NCBI RefSeq assembly: GCF_004331385.1
Contig: NZ_SJON01000006.1
Coordinates: forward strand, 150,686 to 214,685
Direction: 5' to 3'
DNA length: 64,000 bases
DNA from: Enterobacter quasihormaechei
Lineage (GTDB): Bacteria > Pseudomonadota > Gammaproteobacteria > Enterobacterales > Enterobacteriaceae
Shown: positions 28,323 to 38,076 of the stretch, piece by piece
How the letters are laid out: each line of letters opens with the position of its first letter
How positions within the stretch are numbered: position 1 is the first letter of the stretch
Notes under the pieces: generated by a model
The model's database searches: none
What the model was told of the DNA's origin: nothing
Seen by the model: only the letters and a program-made list of their open reading frames with translations
Translations under genes and position numbers: made by a program

Positions 28323-29123
28323 TTAGTCCAGTTCGTTATCGAGATCGTTGTTACCAGCGGCCTGCGCAGGGGCACCCGCGACGCGGTTGTATTTCGGGCT
28401 GAGCTGGATATAAAGAATTGCCATCACCGCGCCAATCACGCCCAGCGCAACCAGGTTGAAGTTGGTGAACGCAGCGGTAACGAAGCCGAGGTAGAAGAAT
28501 GGCATCAGGTAGCCCGCACGCATCATGTTGATGACCATCGCGTAACCGACCACCACGATCATGCCGCCGGCGATGTTCAGACCGCTGGTGACCACTTCAG
28601 GGATGGCGTTCAGCATGCTCTGAACTTCGCTGGTCCCCACGGAGATCGCCACGATAACCGCCGGGATCGCGATACGCATCGCTTGCAGGAACAGGGAGGA
28701 AACGTGGATCCAGGAGAGCGCCGTAAGGTTGCCGTTTTCGGCTGCCTTATCCGCCGCGTGCTGGAAGGCCACGGTGATAGTACGAACGATGATGGTCAGC
28801 ACCTGGCCCGCAGCGGCCAATGGGATAGCCAGCGCGATACCGGCACCAATACTCTGGTGACCGGCGATAACCAGAACGGTTGAGATAATGGACGCCAGGG
28901 CGGCATCTGGCGCAACGGCTGCACCGATGTTCATCCAGCCGAGGGCGATCATTTCCAGCGTACCACCGATAATGATACCGGTTTTCATGTCACCGAGAAC
29001 GGCGCCAATCAGCGTACAGGCCACCAGAGGACGGTGGAACTGAAATTCATCAAGTACGGATTCCATACCCGCAATACATGCGACGATGAACACCAGTACA
29101 ATTTGAAGAGTAGTAATCTCCAT
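28323..29123 (-). CDS. manY: Mannose PTS permease subunit IIC
   Basis: Multi-helix IIC subunit of 266 residues forming the sugar channel with ManZ. Characteristic sequences are GMESVLDEFQFHRPLVACTLIGAVLGD and IGGTLEMIALGWMNIGAAVAPDAALAS. Ends with a polar tail NNDLDNELD. It lies 47 bases after manX in the manXYZ operon. Confidence 0.97.
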   Translation of the reverse strand: MEITTLQIVLVFIVACIAGMESVLDEFQFHRPLVACTLIGAVLGDMKTGIIIGGTLEMIALGWMNIGAAVAPDAALASIISTVLVIAGHQSIGAGIALAIPLAAAGQVLTIIVRTITVAFQHAADKAAENGNLTALSWIHVSSLFLQAMRIAIPAVIVAISVGTSEVQSMLNAIPEVVTSGLNIAGGMIVVVGYAMVINMMRAGYLMPFFYLGFVTAAFTNFNLVALGVIGAVMAILYIQLSPKYNRVAGAPAQAAGNNDLDNELD

Positions 29124-29170
29124 TGCACTTCTCCTATTACATAAGCTTTATATGAAAAACCGGCCCGGGC

Positions 29171-30133
29171 TTATTTCCCCACTTTGCCGATCAAATCCAT
29201 CATTTTCAGTTTCTGATCCGTGGAAACCTTACGGGCTTCCAGTTCGATACCGCGGGCATTCAGCTTGTTGAAGGCCTCGATATCTTTCGCATCCACTGAA
29301 ATCGCGTTATTGACCTGCGTTTTGCCCTGACGGAATGCCATACCGCCAATGTTAACGGAGGTGATTTTCACGCCGCCTTCAACAAGGCGTTCGACGTCTG
29401 TCGGGTTGGTGAAGAGAAGCATCACGCGTTCGCCCGCATATTTCGGGTTGTTGTAAACGCGGATCATTTTGGCGACATCCACGACGTGCGCGGTAACGCC
29501 CGGCGGTGCAACCTGGGTAAGAAGTGTTTTGCGGACAGTATCAGCGGCCACTTCGTCACTGACCACGATAATGCGTTGTACGTTTGTCTCTTTGGTCCAG
29601 CGTGTCGCCACCTGGCCGTGGATCAGACGGTCATCAATACGCGCAAGGCCGATGACCATGTAATCGTTCGGACCCATTGGCTTCGCCGGTGCAGCGGCCT
29701 TTGGTGCAGCTGGGGCAGGGGCGGGTTTTTTAACCGGCTGTGCTTTCAGCGCTTTAACGCCTTCGCGACCGGTTTCCACCGCCAGCGCCACCAGCTCGTC
29801 AAAGCCTGGGTTGTCGTCACGCGCCATCAAGGTTTCCACCAGCATCGGGATATTCACCCCGGCGACGACTTCATAATGCTCTTTATCGACGACAATGCGG
29901 CTGGCAGCGTTGAACGGGCTGCCGCCCCATGTATCCACGAGAAACAGCACGCCTTTGCTGGTATCCAGCTTCTCAAGCTGAGCAGTGTATTTTTCAATCA
30001 GCGTCTCGGCGTTTTCACCGGGAACGAAATCGATCCAGCCGACGTTTTCCTGCTCGCCCAACAGCATCTCTGCCGTTTTGAGTAACTGCTCCGCAGCCCA
30101 ACCATGTGTGCCTATGACAATAGCAATGGTCAC
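29171..30133 (-). CDS. manX: Mannose PTS EIIAB component
   Basis: A 320-residue cytoplasmic phosphotransfer protein. The IIA domain (1-130) holds the phosphorylated His10 in VIGTHGWAA. An Ala/Pro-rich linker follows (about 131-155). The IIB domain has its active His172 in ARIDDRLIHGQV. It receives phosphate from HPr and passes it to mannose, glucose, glucosamine and related sugars. GTG start, as in E. coli. First gene of the operon, with an Mlc-like palindrome upstream. Confidence 0.97.
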   Translation of the reverse strand: MTIAIVIGTHGWAAEQLLKTAEMLLGEQENVGWIDFVPGENAETLIEKYTAQLEKLDTSKGVLFLVDTWGGSPFNAASRIVVDKEHYEVVAGVNIPMLVETLMARDDNPGFDELVALAVETGREGVKALKAQPVKKPAPAPAAPKAAAPAKPMGPNDYMVIGLARIDDRLIHGQVATRWTKETNVQRIIVVSDEVAADTVRKTLLTQVAPPGVTAHVVDVAKMIRVYNNPKYAGERVMLLFTNPTDVERLVEGGVKITSVNIGGMAFRQGKTQVNNAISVDAKDIEAFNKLNARGIELEARKVSTDQKLKMMDLIGKVGK

Positions 30134-30251
30134 TTGCTACCTCCTATTATTATCATTTATACGTCTGCCAGGCAGGCGTACTGAGAATCGTATTGGCGAA
30201 CCGAATCGATTCAGATAAGGGTTAGAGTTCTAAAAAACCAAGACTTCCGCG

Positions 30252-30279
30252 AATTATTTTAGATAGTGAAAAAATAATT
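30252..30279 (-). promoter_or_regulatory. Mlc operator candidate upstream of manX
   Basis: Perfect inverted repeat AATTATTTT-N10-AAAATAATT about 120 bases before manX. This is the form of Mlc (DgsA) operators on manX, ptsG and malT. A TGTGA half-site right beside it (30282-30286) could be half of a CRP site. Confidence 0.75.
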
Positions 30280-30287
30280 TATGTGAT

Positions 30288-30596
30288 GAAGATCCGTAAT
30301 TTAGCTACGCATTACAGATTTTTCTAAAAGATAAACCGCGTGTGTTACAGAAGTTTGCAAAGGAACGTAAATCTTTGCTAAATACCAATTGTCTCTGATA
30401 TGTTTAGCGTCCGTTTAATTATTCAGGAGTATAGGGCTACAGCCCACTATATGGACCGTCACCGACGTCAGTCATCTTCCAGGCCATCCCGCGCCTTATT
30501 CACCGGCGATCTTCGCCACGCATCGACTCTCATTTCCTTTGAACTGCCCGAAATCAGCGGGGCACCGTTTTGTCATTCCTTTAGCAGGAGCGTGTC
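30288..30596. other. Gene-free region between the man promoter and yoaE
   Basis: About 310 bases without a gene. It should contain the yoaE promoter and leader. A GGCGA-TCT-TCGCC hairpin lies at 30505-30517, and the yoaE ribosome site (GCAGGAG) at its end. No known riboswitch motif was recognised. Confidence 0.4.
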
Positions 30597-32156
30597 ATGG
30601 AATTCTTAATGGACCCGTCAATCTGGGTAGGACTGCTTACGCTGGTCGTGCTGGAGATCGTTCTCGGTATTGATAACCTGGTGTTTATCGCCATCCTGGC
30701 GGACAAGCTGCCGCCGAAACAGCGTGACAAAGCCCGTCTGATCGGCCTCTCGCTGGCGCTGATCATGCGACTGGGCCTGCTGTCCGTGATCTCGTGGATG
30801 GTTACGCTGACGAAGCCGCTGTTCACCGTGATGGATTTCACCTTCTCCGGTCGCGATTTGATCATGCTGGTGGGGGGGCTTTTCCTGCTGTTCAAAGCCA
30901 CAACGGAGCTGCATGAACGGCTGGAAAACCGGCAGCACGACGGTGGACACGGTAAAGGCTATGCCAGCTTCTGGGTCGTTGTTCTTCAGATCGTGGTGCT
31001 TGATGCGGTCTTCTCGCTGGATGCGGTGATTACGGCGGTCGGCATGGTGAACCATCTGCCGGTGATGATGGCGGCGGTTGTGATTGCGATGGCGGTAATG
31101 CTGCTGGCCTCGAAGCCGCTGACGCGTTTCGTCAACCAGCATCCGACGGTAGTGGTGCTGTGTCTGAGCTTCCTGCTGATGATTGGTCTGAGCCTGGTGG
31201 CAGAAGGTTTTGGCTTCCATATTCCGAAAGGCTACCTGTACGCCGCGATTGGCTTCTCGATCTTAATCGAGCTGTTTAACCAGATTGCGCGCCGTAACTT
31301 TATTAAGCAGCAGTCGAATCAGCCGCTGCGCGCCCGTACCGCCGATGCGATCCTGCGCCTGATGGGCGGCCGTCGCCAGGTGAACGTGCAGGCGGACAGC
31401 GAGAACCGCAACCCGGTTCCGGTGCCGGAAGGCGCGTTTGTGGAAGAAGAACGCTATATGATCAACGGCGTGCTTTCGCTGGCCTCCCGCTCCCTGCGCG
31501 GCATTATGACGCCGCGCGGAGAAATCAGCTGGGTGGATGCCAACCTGAGCGTCGACGAAATACGTCAGCAGCTGCTCTCCTCGCCGCACAGCCTGTTCCC
31601 GGTCTGTCGGGGCGAGCTGGATGAGATCATCGGCGTGGTGCGCGCGAAAGAGATGCTCGTGGCGCTGGAAGAGGGCGTCAACGTCGAGGCCGTTGCGGCC
31701 GCGTCGCCTGCCATCGTGGTGCCGGAGACGCTGGATCCGATTAACCTGCTGGGCGTGCTGCGTCGTGCCCGCGGCAGTTTTGTTATCGTTACCAACGAAT
31801 TTGGTGTGGTACAGGGTCTGGTCACGCCGCTTGACGTGCTGGAAGCGATCGCGGGTGAATTCCCCGATGCGGATGAAACGCCGGAAATCGTTGCCGACGG
31901 TGACGGCTGGCTGGTGAAAGGTACCACCGATCTGCACGCGCTCTCGCACACGCTGGGCGTTGAAAACGTAGTCAATGACGATGAAGACATCGCCACCGTG
32001 GCGGGGCTGGTGATTGCCGTTAACGGACAGATCCCGCGTGTCGGGGATGTGCTGGAGCTGCCGCCGCTGCAAATTACCATCGTTGAAGCCAACGACTATC
32101 GCGTTGATATGGTGCGTATTGTTAAAGAGCAGTCTGCACACGACGAAGAAGAGTAA
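30597..32156 (+). CDS. yoaE: YoaE, TerC-type membrane protein with CBS and CorC domains
   Basis: The protein has 519 residues. The N-terminal TerC domain (about 1-235) has seven or so helices and the acidic motifs [17 protein letters not shown] and [17 protein letters not shown], whose aspartates are conserved in metal-linked TerC proteins. Two CBS domains (about 300-425, starting [11 protein letters not shown]) and a C-terminal CorC/HlyC domain (about 440-519) follow. TerC relatives are tied to manganese or calcium export and metalation of secreted enzymes; the exact role of YoaE is unsettled. It ends six bases from the convergent pdeD stop. Confidence 0.93.
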   Translation: MEFLMDPSIWVGLLTLVVLEIVLGIDNLVFIAILADKLPPKQRDKARLIGLSLALIMRLGLLSVISWMVTLTKPLFTVMDFTFSGRDLIMLVGGLFLLFKATTELHERLENRQHDGGHGKGYASFWVVVLQIVVLDAVFSLDAVITAVGMVNHLPVMMAAVVIAMAVMLLASKPLTRFVNQHPTVVVLCLSFLLMIGLSLVAEGFGFHIPKGYLYAAIGFSILIELFNQIARRNFIKQQSNQPLRARTADAILRLMGGRRQVNVQADSENRNPVPVPEGAFVEEERYMINGVLSLASRSLRGIMTPRGEISWVDANLSVDEIRQQLLSSPHSLFPVCRGELDEIIGVVRAKEMLVALEEGVNVEAVAAASPAIVVPETLDPINLLGVLRRARGSFVIVTNEFGVVQGLVTPLDVLEAIAGEFPDADETPEIVADGDGWLVKGTTDLHALSHTLGVENVVNDDEDIATVAGLVIAVNGQIPRVGDVLELPPLQITIVEANDYRVDMVRIVKEQSAHDEEE

Positions 32157-32162
32157 CGCTTG

Positions 32163-33761
32163 CTAGCGTAACGGCAATAACGGCACGATGTGTCCATTGT
32201 GACGGGCTGGCGGAGAGGCACTTTCCGCCAGCCATGTCGGAAACTCCCGCAGCGGCATTGGTCGCGCATACAAGAACCCCTGCAAAATGTGTACGCTGTG
32301 ACGGCGCAAATAGCGCGACTGCTCCTCGGTTTCAACCCCTTCCGCAACCAGTTCTATATTCAGCCGCTGGCCCAGCGCAATAATGATATCCGTGACCGTT
32401 GAGTTCACGGCGTCGGTGCCAATCGCGGTGGTGAAGGATTTATCAATTTTCAGCACGTCCGGACGCAGCTTTTCAAGCCACGAAAGTGAGCTATTGCCGG
32501 TACCAAAATCATCAATCGCAAGTTTCACCCCTTTACGGTGCAGCTCGCGCACGATGCGGTAATCCACATCAAGCAACGCATCGCGTTCAGTTAACTCCAC
32601 AATCAGCCGCTGAACCGGATTGGCGTTAAACCAGATGCGGTTGAGATCCCGGATCAGCGCAGCGCGGCGAAAATGGCTGGCGGCCACGTTAATGCCGATA
32701 TGGAAATCGCGCGAGGCCGGGAAATAGCCTATCTGCCGCACCGTTTCGCTGATGACGTAGCGGGTAAGCGGAACAATCAGGTTATGTTCTTCGGCCAGAG
32801 GGATAAAGACATCCGGTGAGATCCATCCCTGACGCGGGTTATTCCAGCGCAGAAGGATCTCGACGCCGACGCACTCCCGCGTGCGGGCATTCATCAGCGG
32901 CTGGCAGAAGAGTTCAAACTCCCGGGCGGCAATCCCCATATTGATTTCCCAGGTGAAACTGATGCGCCGCGCCGTGGCGAGCCAGACGATATAGCCCATC
33001 AGTAAGCTGAGCATCAGCGCCAGCGGCAGCTGAGTGGGCAGATTCCTCAACGCCATTTCGCCTGGCCCCGGGCCGCTGACCGTGACGCTGAAGGGATACC
33101 GCTGTGACGACTGTTCCAGCAGGGAGGCGTGTTCATCGAAGGTCAGCATATTCGTGACCTGTTGCCCGTCGCGGAGAAAATTATCGCCCACCTTGAGGAC
33201 AACGTCGGTAATCAGCGGCCGCTGCGGCTCAAGGATCATTTTGGTGATGAGATCGATATTCACCACCTCCATCACCCCATCCTTGCTCCGGCCCGCCACG
33301 GGGGACCACTGGATCAGCACCGGGCTGCCCTTTAACAGCCACCGGTCGGTCAATAACAGCAGCCTGGGATCGCTCGCCGGCAGTATCGGGTGAAATTCGC
33401 TGACGGGAACATTACGAATGCCGAACACGCTTGAACAATACAGCGTGCCGTCTCTTACGAGGGCGATTGAGCGTACGGTTTGCAGAATCGCCGCCTGTTT
33501 TCGCAGGACAAGATTCACCCCGGAACAGGGTTCACCCACCAGCGCGATGAGGGTTTCACGGTGGGTTTCCAGGGACATCAGCACCTTGTCCAGCGCGCGG
33601 ACGGTGCTCTGAGCGAAGTCCTGGATACGATCCTGATTTATGTTGCGCTGTGAAATAAAGCGAATGCCCAACGTCAGGACGAGCGTCATGAACGCAACCG
33701 TGACGCAGACGATAACGCGTTTTCGGCGATAGTCTTTAATGATCGTTTGTGCATTTTGCAT
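32163..33761 (-). CDS. pdeD: Cyclic-di-GMP phosphodiesterase PdeD (YoaD), CSS-EAL
   Basis: The protein has 532 residues. A membrane helix (about 20-40) leads to a periplasmic CSS domain with the redox motif LYCSSVFG and a second cysteine in GEPCSG. A second helix (about 235-255) is followed by an EAL domain with the active-site phrase GVEILLRW, ELTERDALL, AIDDFGTGNSSLSWL, LKIDKSF and AEGVET. All metal and base residues are present, so activity is expected. CSS-EAL proteins are controlled by DsbA/DsbB and periplasmic proteolysis; dsbB is also in this window. The start at MQNAQ matches E. coli; an ATG seven codons upstream is rejected. Confidence 0.94.
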   Translation of the reverse strand: MQNAQTIIKDYRRKRVIVCVTVAFMTLVLTLGIRFISQRNINQDRIQDFAQSTVRALDKVLMSLETHRETLIALVGEPCSGVNLVLRKQAAILQTVRSIALVRDGTLYCSSVFGIRNVPVSEFHPILPASDPRLLLLTDRWLLKGSPVLIQWSPVAGRSKDGVMEVVNIDLITKMILEPQRPLITDVVLKVGDNFLRDGQQVTNMLTFDEHASLLEQSSQRYPFSVTVSGPGPGEMALRNLPTQLPLALMLSLLMGYIVWLATARRISFTWEINMGIAAREFELFCQPLMNARTRECVGVEILLRWNNPRQGWISPDVFIPLAEEHNLIVPLTRYVISETVRQIGYFPASRDFHIGINVAASHFRRAALIRDLNRIWFNANPVQRLIVELTERDALLDVDYRIVRELHRKGVKLAIDDFGTGNSSLSWLEKLRPDVLKIDKSFTTAIGTDAVNSTVTDIIIALGQRLNIELVAEGVETEEQSRYLRRHSVHILQGFLYARPMPLREFPTWLAESASPPARHNGHIVPLLPLR

Positions 33762-33850
33762 GAACGGTCGCCTGTTAAGCACCGGCCGGAAGAGCCAGAC
33801 GCAACAGTGACAGTGTAGTGGGGATTACGTGAAGCGACGAGACGAGAGGA

Positions 33851-33882
33851 GAAAATTCGCCCATCCGTTGTGGATGGGCGAA
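33851..33882 (-). terminator. sdaA terminator
   Basis: On the minus strand, an 11-bp perfect stem TTCGCCCATCC-ACAAC-GGATGGGCGAA followed by TTTTCTCC, just after the sdaA stop. Confidence 0.88.
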
Positions 33883-33890
33883 AGGAAGGC

Positions 33891-35255
33891 TTAGTCGCAC
33901 TGCACCTTAATGGCCAGACCACCGCGGGAGGTCTCGCGGTACTTCGCGTTCATGTCCTTGCCGGTTTCGTACATGGTTTCGATAACCTTATCCAGCGACA
34001 CGCGTGGCTCGCTGGTGCGGCGCATCGCCATGCGCGAGGCGTTGATGGCCTTAACGGAGGCGATGGCGTTACGCTCAATGCACGGCACCTGCACCTGGCC
34101 AGCAACCGGGTCACAGGTCAGACCGAGGTTATGCTCCATGCCGATTTCCGCCGCCACGCAAACCTGCTCAGGGCTTGCGCCCAGCAGCTCCGCCAGTCCC
34201 GCAGCTGCCATGGAGCAGGCAACGCCCACTTCACCCTGACAGCCCACTTCCGCACCGGAAATAGAGGCGTTCATTTTGTACAGCGCGCCGATGGCACCTG
34301 CCGCGAGGAAATAACGGATGTAAATGTCCGGCGTGACGGGCTCGATAAAGTGATCGTAGTAGGCCAGCACCGCCGGAACGATACCGCACGCGCCGTTGGT
34401 CGGCGCGGTTACCACGCGGCCCCCTGCGGCGTTCTCTTCGTTCACCGCCAGAGCAAACATGTTCACCCAGTCAACCACGTTCATCGGGTCGTTGGAGAAT
34501 TTGTCGGTGGTGACCAGCATACGGCGCAGCGCGGATGCACGACGCGGCACGCGCAACGGGCCCGGCAGAACGCCTTCGGTGTTCATACCGCGATCGATAC
34601 AGGCGCGCATGGTTTGCCATACGTTAGCAAAATAGTCTTCGATCTCTTTCTTGCTGTGCAGCGCCAGCTCGTTCTTCATCACCATGCCGGAGAGGGACAG
34701 ACCGGTCTCTTTGCAGTAGCCCAGCATTTCGGTGGCGGATTTGAACGGATAGGGCACATTGACGTCGCCCGCGCTCTCTTTACCAAAGTGTTCTTCGTCA
34801 ACGATGAAGCCACCGCCGATGGAGTAGTAGGTTTTGCTGTAGATCTCTTTTTCGCCGCTCCAGGCGTGGATGGTCATGCCGTTTTCGTGCAGCGGCAGGT
34901 TGTCGCTGCGAAAACGCATCCCGTCATCCTGCGGGAAGTCCACTTCATGCTGACCGTTAGCCAGCAGCAGGCGTCCGCGCGTTTCCACGTCGCGGATAAA
35001 TGCCGGAATGGCATCAATATCAACAGTGTCCGGCATGTTGCCCGCCAGACCCATAATAATGGCGATATCGGTGTGGTGGCCTTTACCCGTTAATGAAAGT
35101 GAACCGTAAACGTCTACGGCGACACGGGTAACGCTTTCCAGTAATCCTTTTTCGACCAGATCATCGACGAACTGTTTACCGGCCTTCATCGGCCCTACAG
35201 TGTGGGAAGAGGACGGGCCAATCCCCACTTTGAACATGTCGAATATACTAATCAC
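33891..35255 (-). CDS. sdaA: L-serine dehydratase 1
   Basis: [4Fe-4S] enzyme of 454 residues converting L-serine to pyruvate and ammonia. The N-terminal regulatory part ([16 protein letters not shown]) and catalytic part with [15 protein letters not shown], cluster cysteines around [19 protein letters not shown] and the C-terminal Cys-Asp tail are all as in E. coli SdaA. I use the second of two in-frame GTG codons: GGAG lies seven bases before 35255, while it lies only one base before the GTG at 35261. A long opposite-strand open frame across this gene is a codon-bias shadow. Confidence 0.97.
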   Translation of the reverse strand: MISIFDMFKVGIGPSSSHTVGPMKAGKQFVDDLVEKGLLESVTRVAVDVYGSLSLTGKGHHTDIAIIMGLAGNMPDTVDIDAIPAFIRDVETRGRLLLANGQHEVDFPQDDGMRFRSDNLPLHENGMTIHAWSGEKEIYSKTYYSIGGGFIVDEEHFGKESAGDVNVPYPFKSATEMLGYCKETGLSLSGMVMKNELALHSKKEIEDYFANVWQTMRACIDRGMNTEGVLPGPLRVPRRASALRRMLVTTDKFSNDPMNVVDWVNMFALAVNEENAAGGRVVTAPTNGACGIVPAVLAYYDHFIEPVTPDIYIRYFLAAGAIGALYKMNASISGAEVGCQGEVGVACSMAAAGLAELLGASPEQVCVAAEIGMEHNLGLTCDPVAGQVQVPCIERNAIASVKAINASRMAMRRTSEPRVSLDKVIETMYETGKDMNAKYRETSRGGLAIKVQCD

Positions 35256-35439
35256 TTTCACACTCCTGACAGGGTTACTGGGGTTCCAGTAACGATGTTA
35301 TAACTGCGCATAGTGTAAGAGGGAACACCAACCTCGGCTTAACTATTCACATGAATTAAACTAATGGTTAACGATGGTTTTGCTAATAGCGCGACGCCGA
35401 TCGCAAACCTGCCAGAAAAGGGTGGAATGTAAAGTATAG

Positions 35440-36018
35440 TCAAGGCTTCAGGCCGATTTGCAGCGCCAGTTCACGAATAATGCCTGCCGTCATGCCCCAG
35501 ACAAAATAATGCTGATACCACGACAGCCAGACCCGATGATCGTGCCCGCGTCGGTGAATATCCAGCGGGTGATAGCGACCCAGACGAAGGGCCTCTTCAA
35601 GCGGCATTTCGAACACGGCTGAAACTTCATCGACGCTGGCGTGATATTGAAGATCGGGCGGAATAATGCCGACCACCGGCGTGACCTGAAAACCGGTGAC
35701 GCTGTCGACCGGCGGCAGCACGCCGATCACCTCCACCGCTTCCGGGGGGATCGCCACTTCCTCGTGCGCCTCGCGCAGCGCGGCGGCAATCAGGGAAGCA
35801 TCGGTGCTGTCCACCGCGCCGCCGGGAAACGCAACCTGACCGGCGTGTTTTCGCATATGCGGTGCGCGCTGGGTAAGCAACAGACCCGGCTGTTCACGAC
35901 GCACAACCGGGATCAGCACCGCCGCCTGACGTTGATTCAACGTGGCGCGGTTAACCTGGGGCCGCAGAAGCTGAAAGCGCGACAAAAAATCATCCAGCGT
36001 CAGGTTTTCTTTCTTCAC
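35440..36018 (-). CDS. nudL: NudL, CoA-type Nudix hydrolase
   Basis: The 192-residue Nudix protein is predicted to hydrolyse coenzyme A or its derivatives. The Nudix box reads [20 protein letters not shown] followed by EEVAI. The CoA-specific motif ([24 protein letters not shown]0035) lies directly before it. GTG start. The GTGA overlaps the pabB stop, so translation is coupled to pabB. Confidence 0.94.
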   Translation of the reverse strand: MKKENLTLDDFLSRFQLLRPQVNRATLNQRQAAVLIPVVRREQPGLLLTQRAPHMRKHAGQVAFPGGAVDSTDASLIAAALREAHEEVAIPPEAVEVIGVLPPVDSVTGFQVTPVVGIIPPDLQYHASVDEVSAVFEMPLEEALRLGRYHPLDIHRRGHDHRVWLSWYQHYFVWGMTAGIIRELALQIGLKP

Positions 36019-37349
36019 CGTGAGTTCTCCAGTTGTTTCAGGATACGATTCACTTTATCAAACGTTTCCTGATATTCCGCCCCGGCCTGACTGTCGGCCA
36101 CAATGCCACCGCCTGCGGAGCAGTACAGATTCCCGTCGCAGGCGGTGAGCGTGCGAATGGTGATGCTGGTGTCCATGGTTCCGCACAGGCTCACATAGCC
36201 GATGCTGCCGCACCAGGCGTTGCGTCGATGGGGTTCCAGTTCGTCGATAATCTCCATCGCGCGCACCTTTGGCGCGCCGGTGATGGAGCCTCCCGGAAAC
36301 GCGGCGCGGAGCAGATCGCAGGCGGTGCGCGAGGACGGCAGACGGGCGGTAATGGTGCTGACCAGATGATGCACCGCCGGGAAAGGCTCCACGATAAACA
36401 GCTCCGGTACGCGCACGCTGCCCGGCTCGGCGACGCGGCCAATGTCATTGCGCATCAGATCGACAATCATCAGGTTTTCGGCACGATCTTTGGGCGAGGC
36501 AGCCAGCTTCTGCGCCTGCTGACGGTCTGCATCCGTATCGGCAAGGCGCGGCAGGGTGCCCTTGATCGGCCGGGTCTGAATCGTCCCTTCCGCCAGATGG
36601 ATAAAACGCTCGGGCGAAAGGCTGAGGATCGCGCCGCGCTCCAGGCGTATAAACGCGCTGAACGGGGCCTTGTTGCTGGCATTGAGGCGGATAAACGCCT
36701 GCCATTCATCCCCCCGGTATGCTGCCTGGAAGCGCTGGGCCAGGTTCACCTGATAGCAGTCGCCGCTTTGCAGATACGCCTGCACGCGGGAGAATTTTTC
36801 CGCGTATTCCATCGCGCTCATGTTTGAGCGCCAGCCGGAGGTCAGCATAAACTGATCCGTTACGGCGGGCCGTTGCGCCTCAAGCCAGGCCAGACGCGCC
36901 TGCACGTCACGGTGGCTCAGCAGGGAGACCGTCTGTTTACGGTGATCCACGATCAGCGCCCAGTCATACAGCCCCACCGCCATATCCGGCAGGGCAATAT
37001 CCGCCTGCGCTAACTCGGGCAGCTTTTCGAATCGACGACCCAGATCGTAACCAAACACGCCCAGCGCGCCTCCCTGGAAAGGAAGGTCCGGGTTCGGCGT
37101 GGCGGATAAGCCCAGCGCGTTAATCTCCTGCTGAAGCCGCAGTAGCGGATCGTCCGTTGGCGAGAGCTCATCGGTCGTCAGCGTTTTCACCGGATCGGCC
37201 ACCAGAATATCAAAGCGGCTGTAAGGGTGATCCGCATGGCCTGAGTGCAGCAGCATGGCAAAAGGAAGATGGCTCAGACGGGCAAACCAGAACTCGGCGG
37301 CGTCCGTACGCCAGGACAAGGTAATAACAGTGGGGAAGCGCATGTTCAT
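36015..37349 (-). CDS. pabB: Aminodeoxychorismate synthase subunit I
   Basis: PabB, about 444 residues, converts chorismate with ammonia from PabA to 4-amino-4-deoxychorismate for folate. Core motifs are LLSPERFI-like [12 protein letters not shown], the PIKGTLPR segment with the catalytic lysine, [16 protein letters not shown] and [15 protein letters not shown]. Three in-frame ATGs are close together (37358, 37349, 37343). I chose 37349, which gives the same N-terminal length as E. coli and a workable spacing from GGTAG. It overlaps nudL by four bases. Confidence 0.95.
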   Translation of the reverse strand: MNMRFPTVITLSWRTDAAEFWFARLSHLPFAMLLHSGHADHPYSRFDILVADPVKTLTTDELSPTDDPLLRLQQEINALGLSATPNPDLPFQGGALGVFGYDLGRRFEKLPELAQADIALPDMAVGLYDWALIVDHRKQTVSLLSHRDVQARLAWLEAQRPAVTDQFMLTSGWRSNMSAMEYAEKFSRVQAYLQSGDCYQVNLAQRFQAAYRGDEWQAFIRLNASNKAPFSAFIRLERGAILSLSPERFIHLAEGTIQTRPIKGTLPRLADTDADRQQAQKLAASPKDRAENLMIVDLMRNDIGRVAEPGSVRVPELFIVEPFPAVHHLVSTITARLPSSRTACDLLRAAFPGGSITGAPKVRAMEIIDELEPHRRNAWCGSIGYVSLCGTMDTSITIRTLTACDGNLYCSAGGGIVADSQAGAEYQETFDKVNRILKQLENSR

Positions 37350-37410
37350 GTATGGCATACTACCGGGCAGCGTGAAATAATTAGCGCGAATAATTTAGCA
37401 GGAGTTAACG

Positions 37411-37593
37411 ATGTTTGCAGGTTTACCTTCTCTCAGCCATGACCAACAGCAGAAAGCCGTTGAACGTATTCAGGAGCTGATGTCCCAGGGGATGAGCAGC
37501 GGACAGGCGATTTCCCAGGTCGCGGAAGAACTTCGCGCCACCCATACCGGTGAGCGTATCGTGGCGCGTTTTGAGGATGAAGATGAAGAATAA
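37411..37593 (+). CDS. yoaH: YoaH, UPF0181 small protein
   Basis: A 60-residue helical protein with the family sequence [17 protein letters not shown] and acidic C-terminus FEDEDEE. The ATG follows GCAGGAG. Divergent from pabB, convergent with yoaB. No known function. Confidence 0.92.
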   Translation: MFAGLPSLSHDQQQKAVERIQELMSQGMSSGQAISQVAEELRATHTGERIVARFEDEDEE

Positions 37594-37598
37594 CCGGC

Positions 37599-37943
37599 TT
37601 ACACTGCCGCGATAATCTTGATCTCAACTTTGTATTCCGGTTTCATCAGCGTGGCCTGTACGGTGCAGCGTACAGGCGCGTGACCCGCCACGACCCACGC
37701 ATCCCAGGCTTTGTTCATCGCCGCGAAATCGTCTTTATTCGCCAGAAAAATCGTCGCATCCAGAATGCGGGATTTATCGCTGCCCTGTTTTTCCAGCACA
37801 GCATCAATTTGCGCCAGGGTGTTCGCCGTCTGCTCGAAGGCGTCCGCGTCCAGATTGGCAGGGACACCGGTGTAGTACAGCGTCTGGTTATGGATCACCA
37901 CATCAGACCAGCGGGCTTCGGCATCAATGCGCGTAATTGTCAT
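37599..37943 (-). CDS. yoaB: YoaB, RidA-family (YjgF) protein
   Basis: A 114-residue trimer-forming family protein. RidA members deaminate reactive enamine/imine intermediates. The conserved arginine lies in the segment HAPVRCTVQATLM, with DATIFLANKDDF upstream. The start at MTITRIDAEARW follows a GAGG site; the open frame extends far upstream but without family similarity. Divergent from yoaA. Whether YoaB itself deaminates is not known. Confidence 0.92.
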   Translation of the reverse strand: MTITRIDAEARWSDVVIHNQTLYYTGVPANLDADAFEQTANTLAQIDAVLEKQGSDKSRILDATIFLANKDDFAAMNKAWDAWVVAGHAPVRCTVQATLMKPEYKVEIKIIAAV

Positions 37944-38076
37944 AAACGTATCCTCGTTATCTTTCGTCGTCAGGCGGCAAGACTGCCATAATGTTCCGCC
38001 GCCGTCACTATTTGGGGTGGCACCGGAGAGAAGGGGCTGACATAATCCCTGTGCAAAAATACAGTGAGAGAACACC

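Noticed and set aside
33870..35093. A 407-codon plus-strand open frame opposite sdaA
   Set aside because: Its product is His/Arg/Val-rich without any domain, typical of the antisense frame of a GC-rich gene. sdaA on the other strand is certain.
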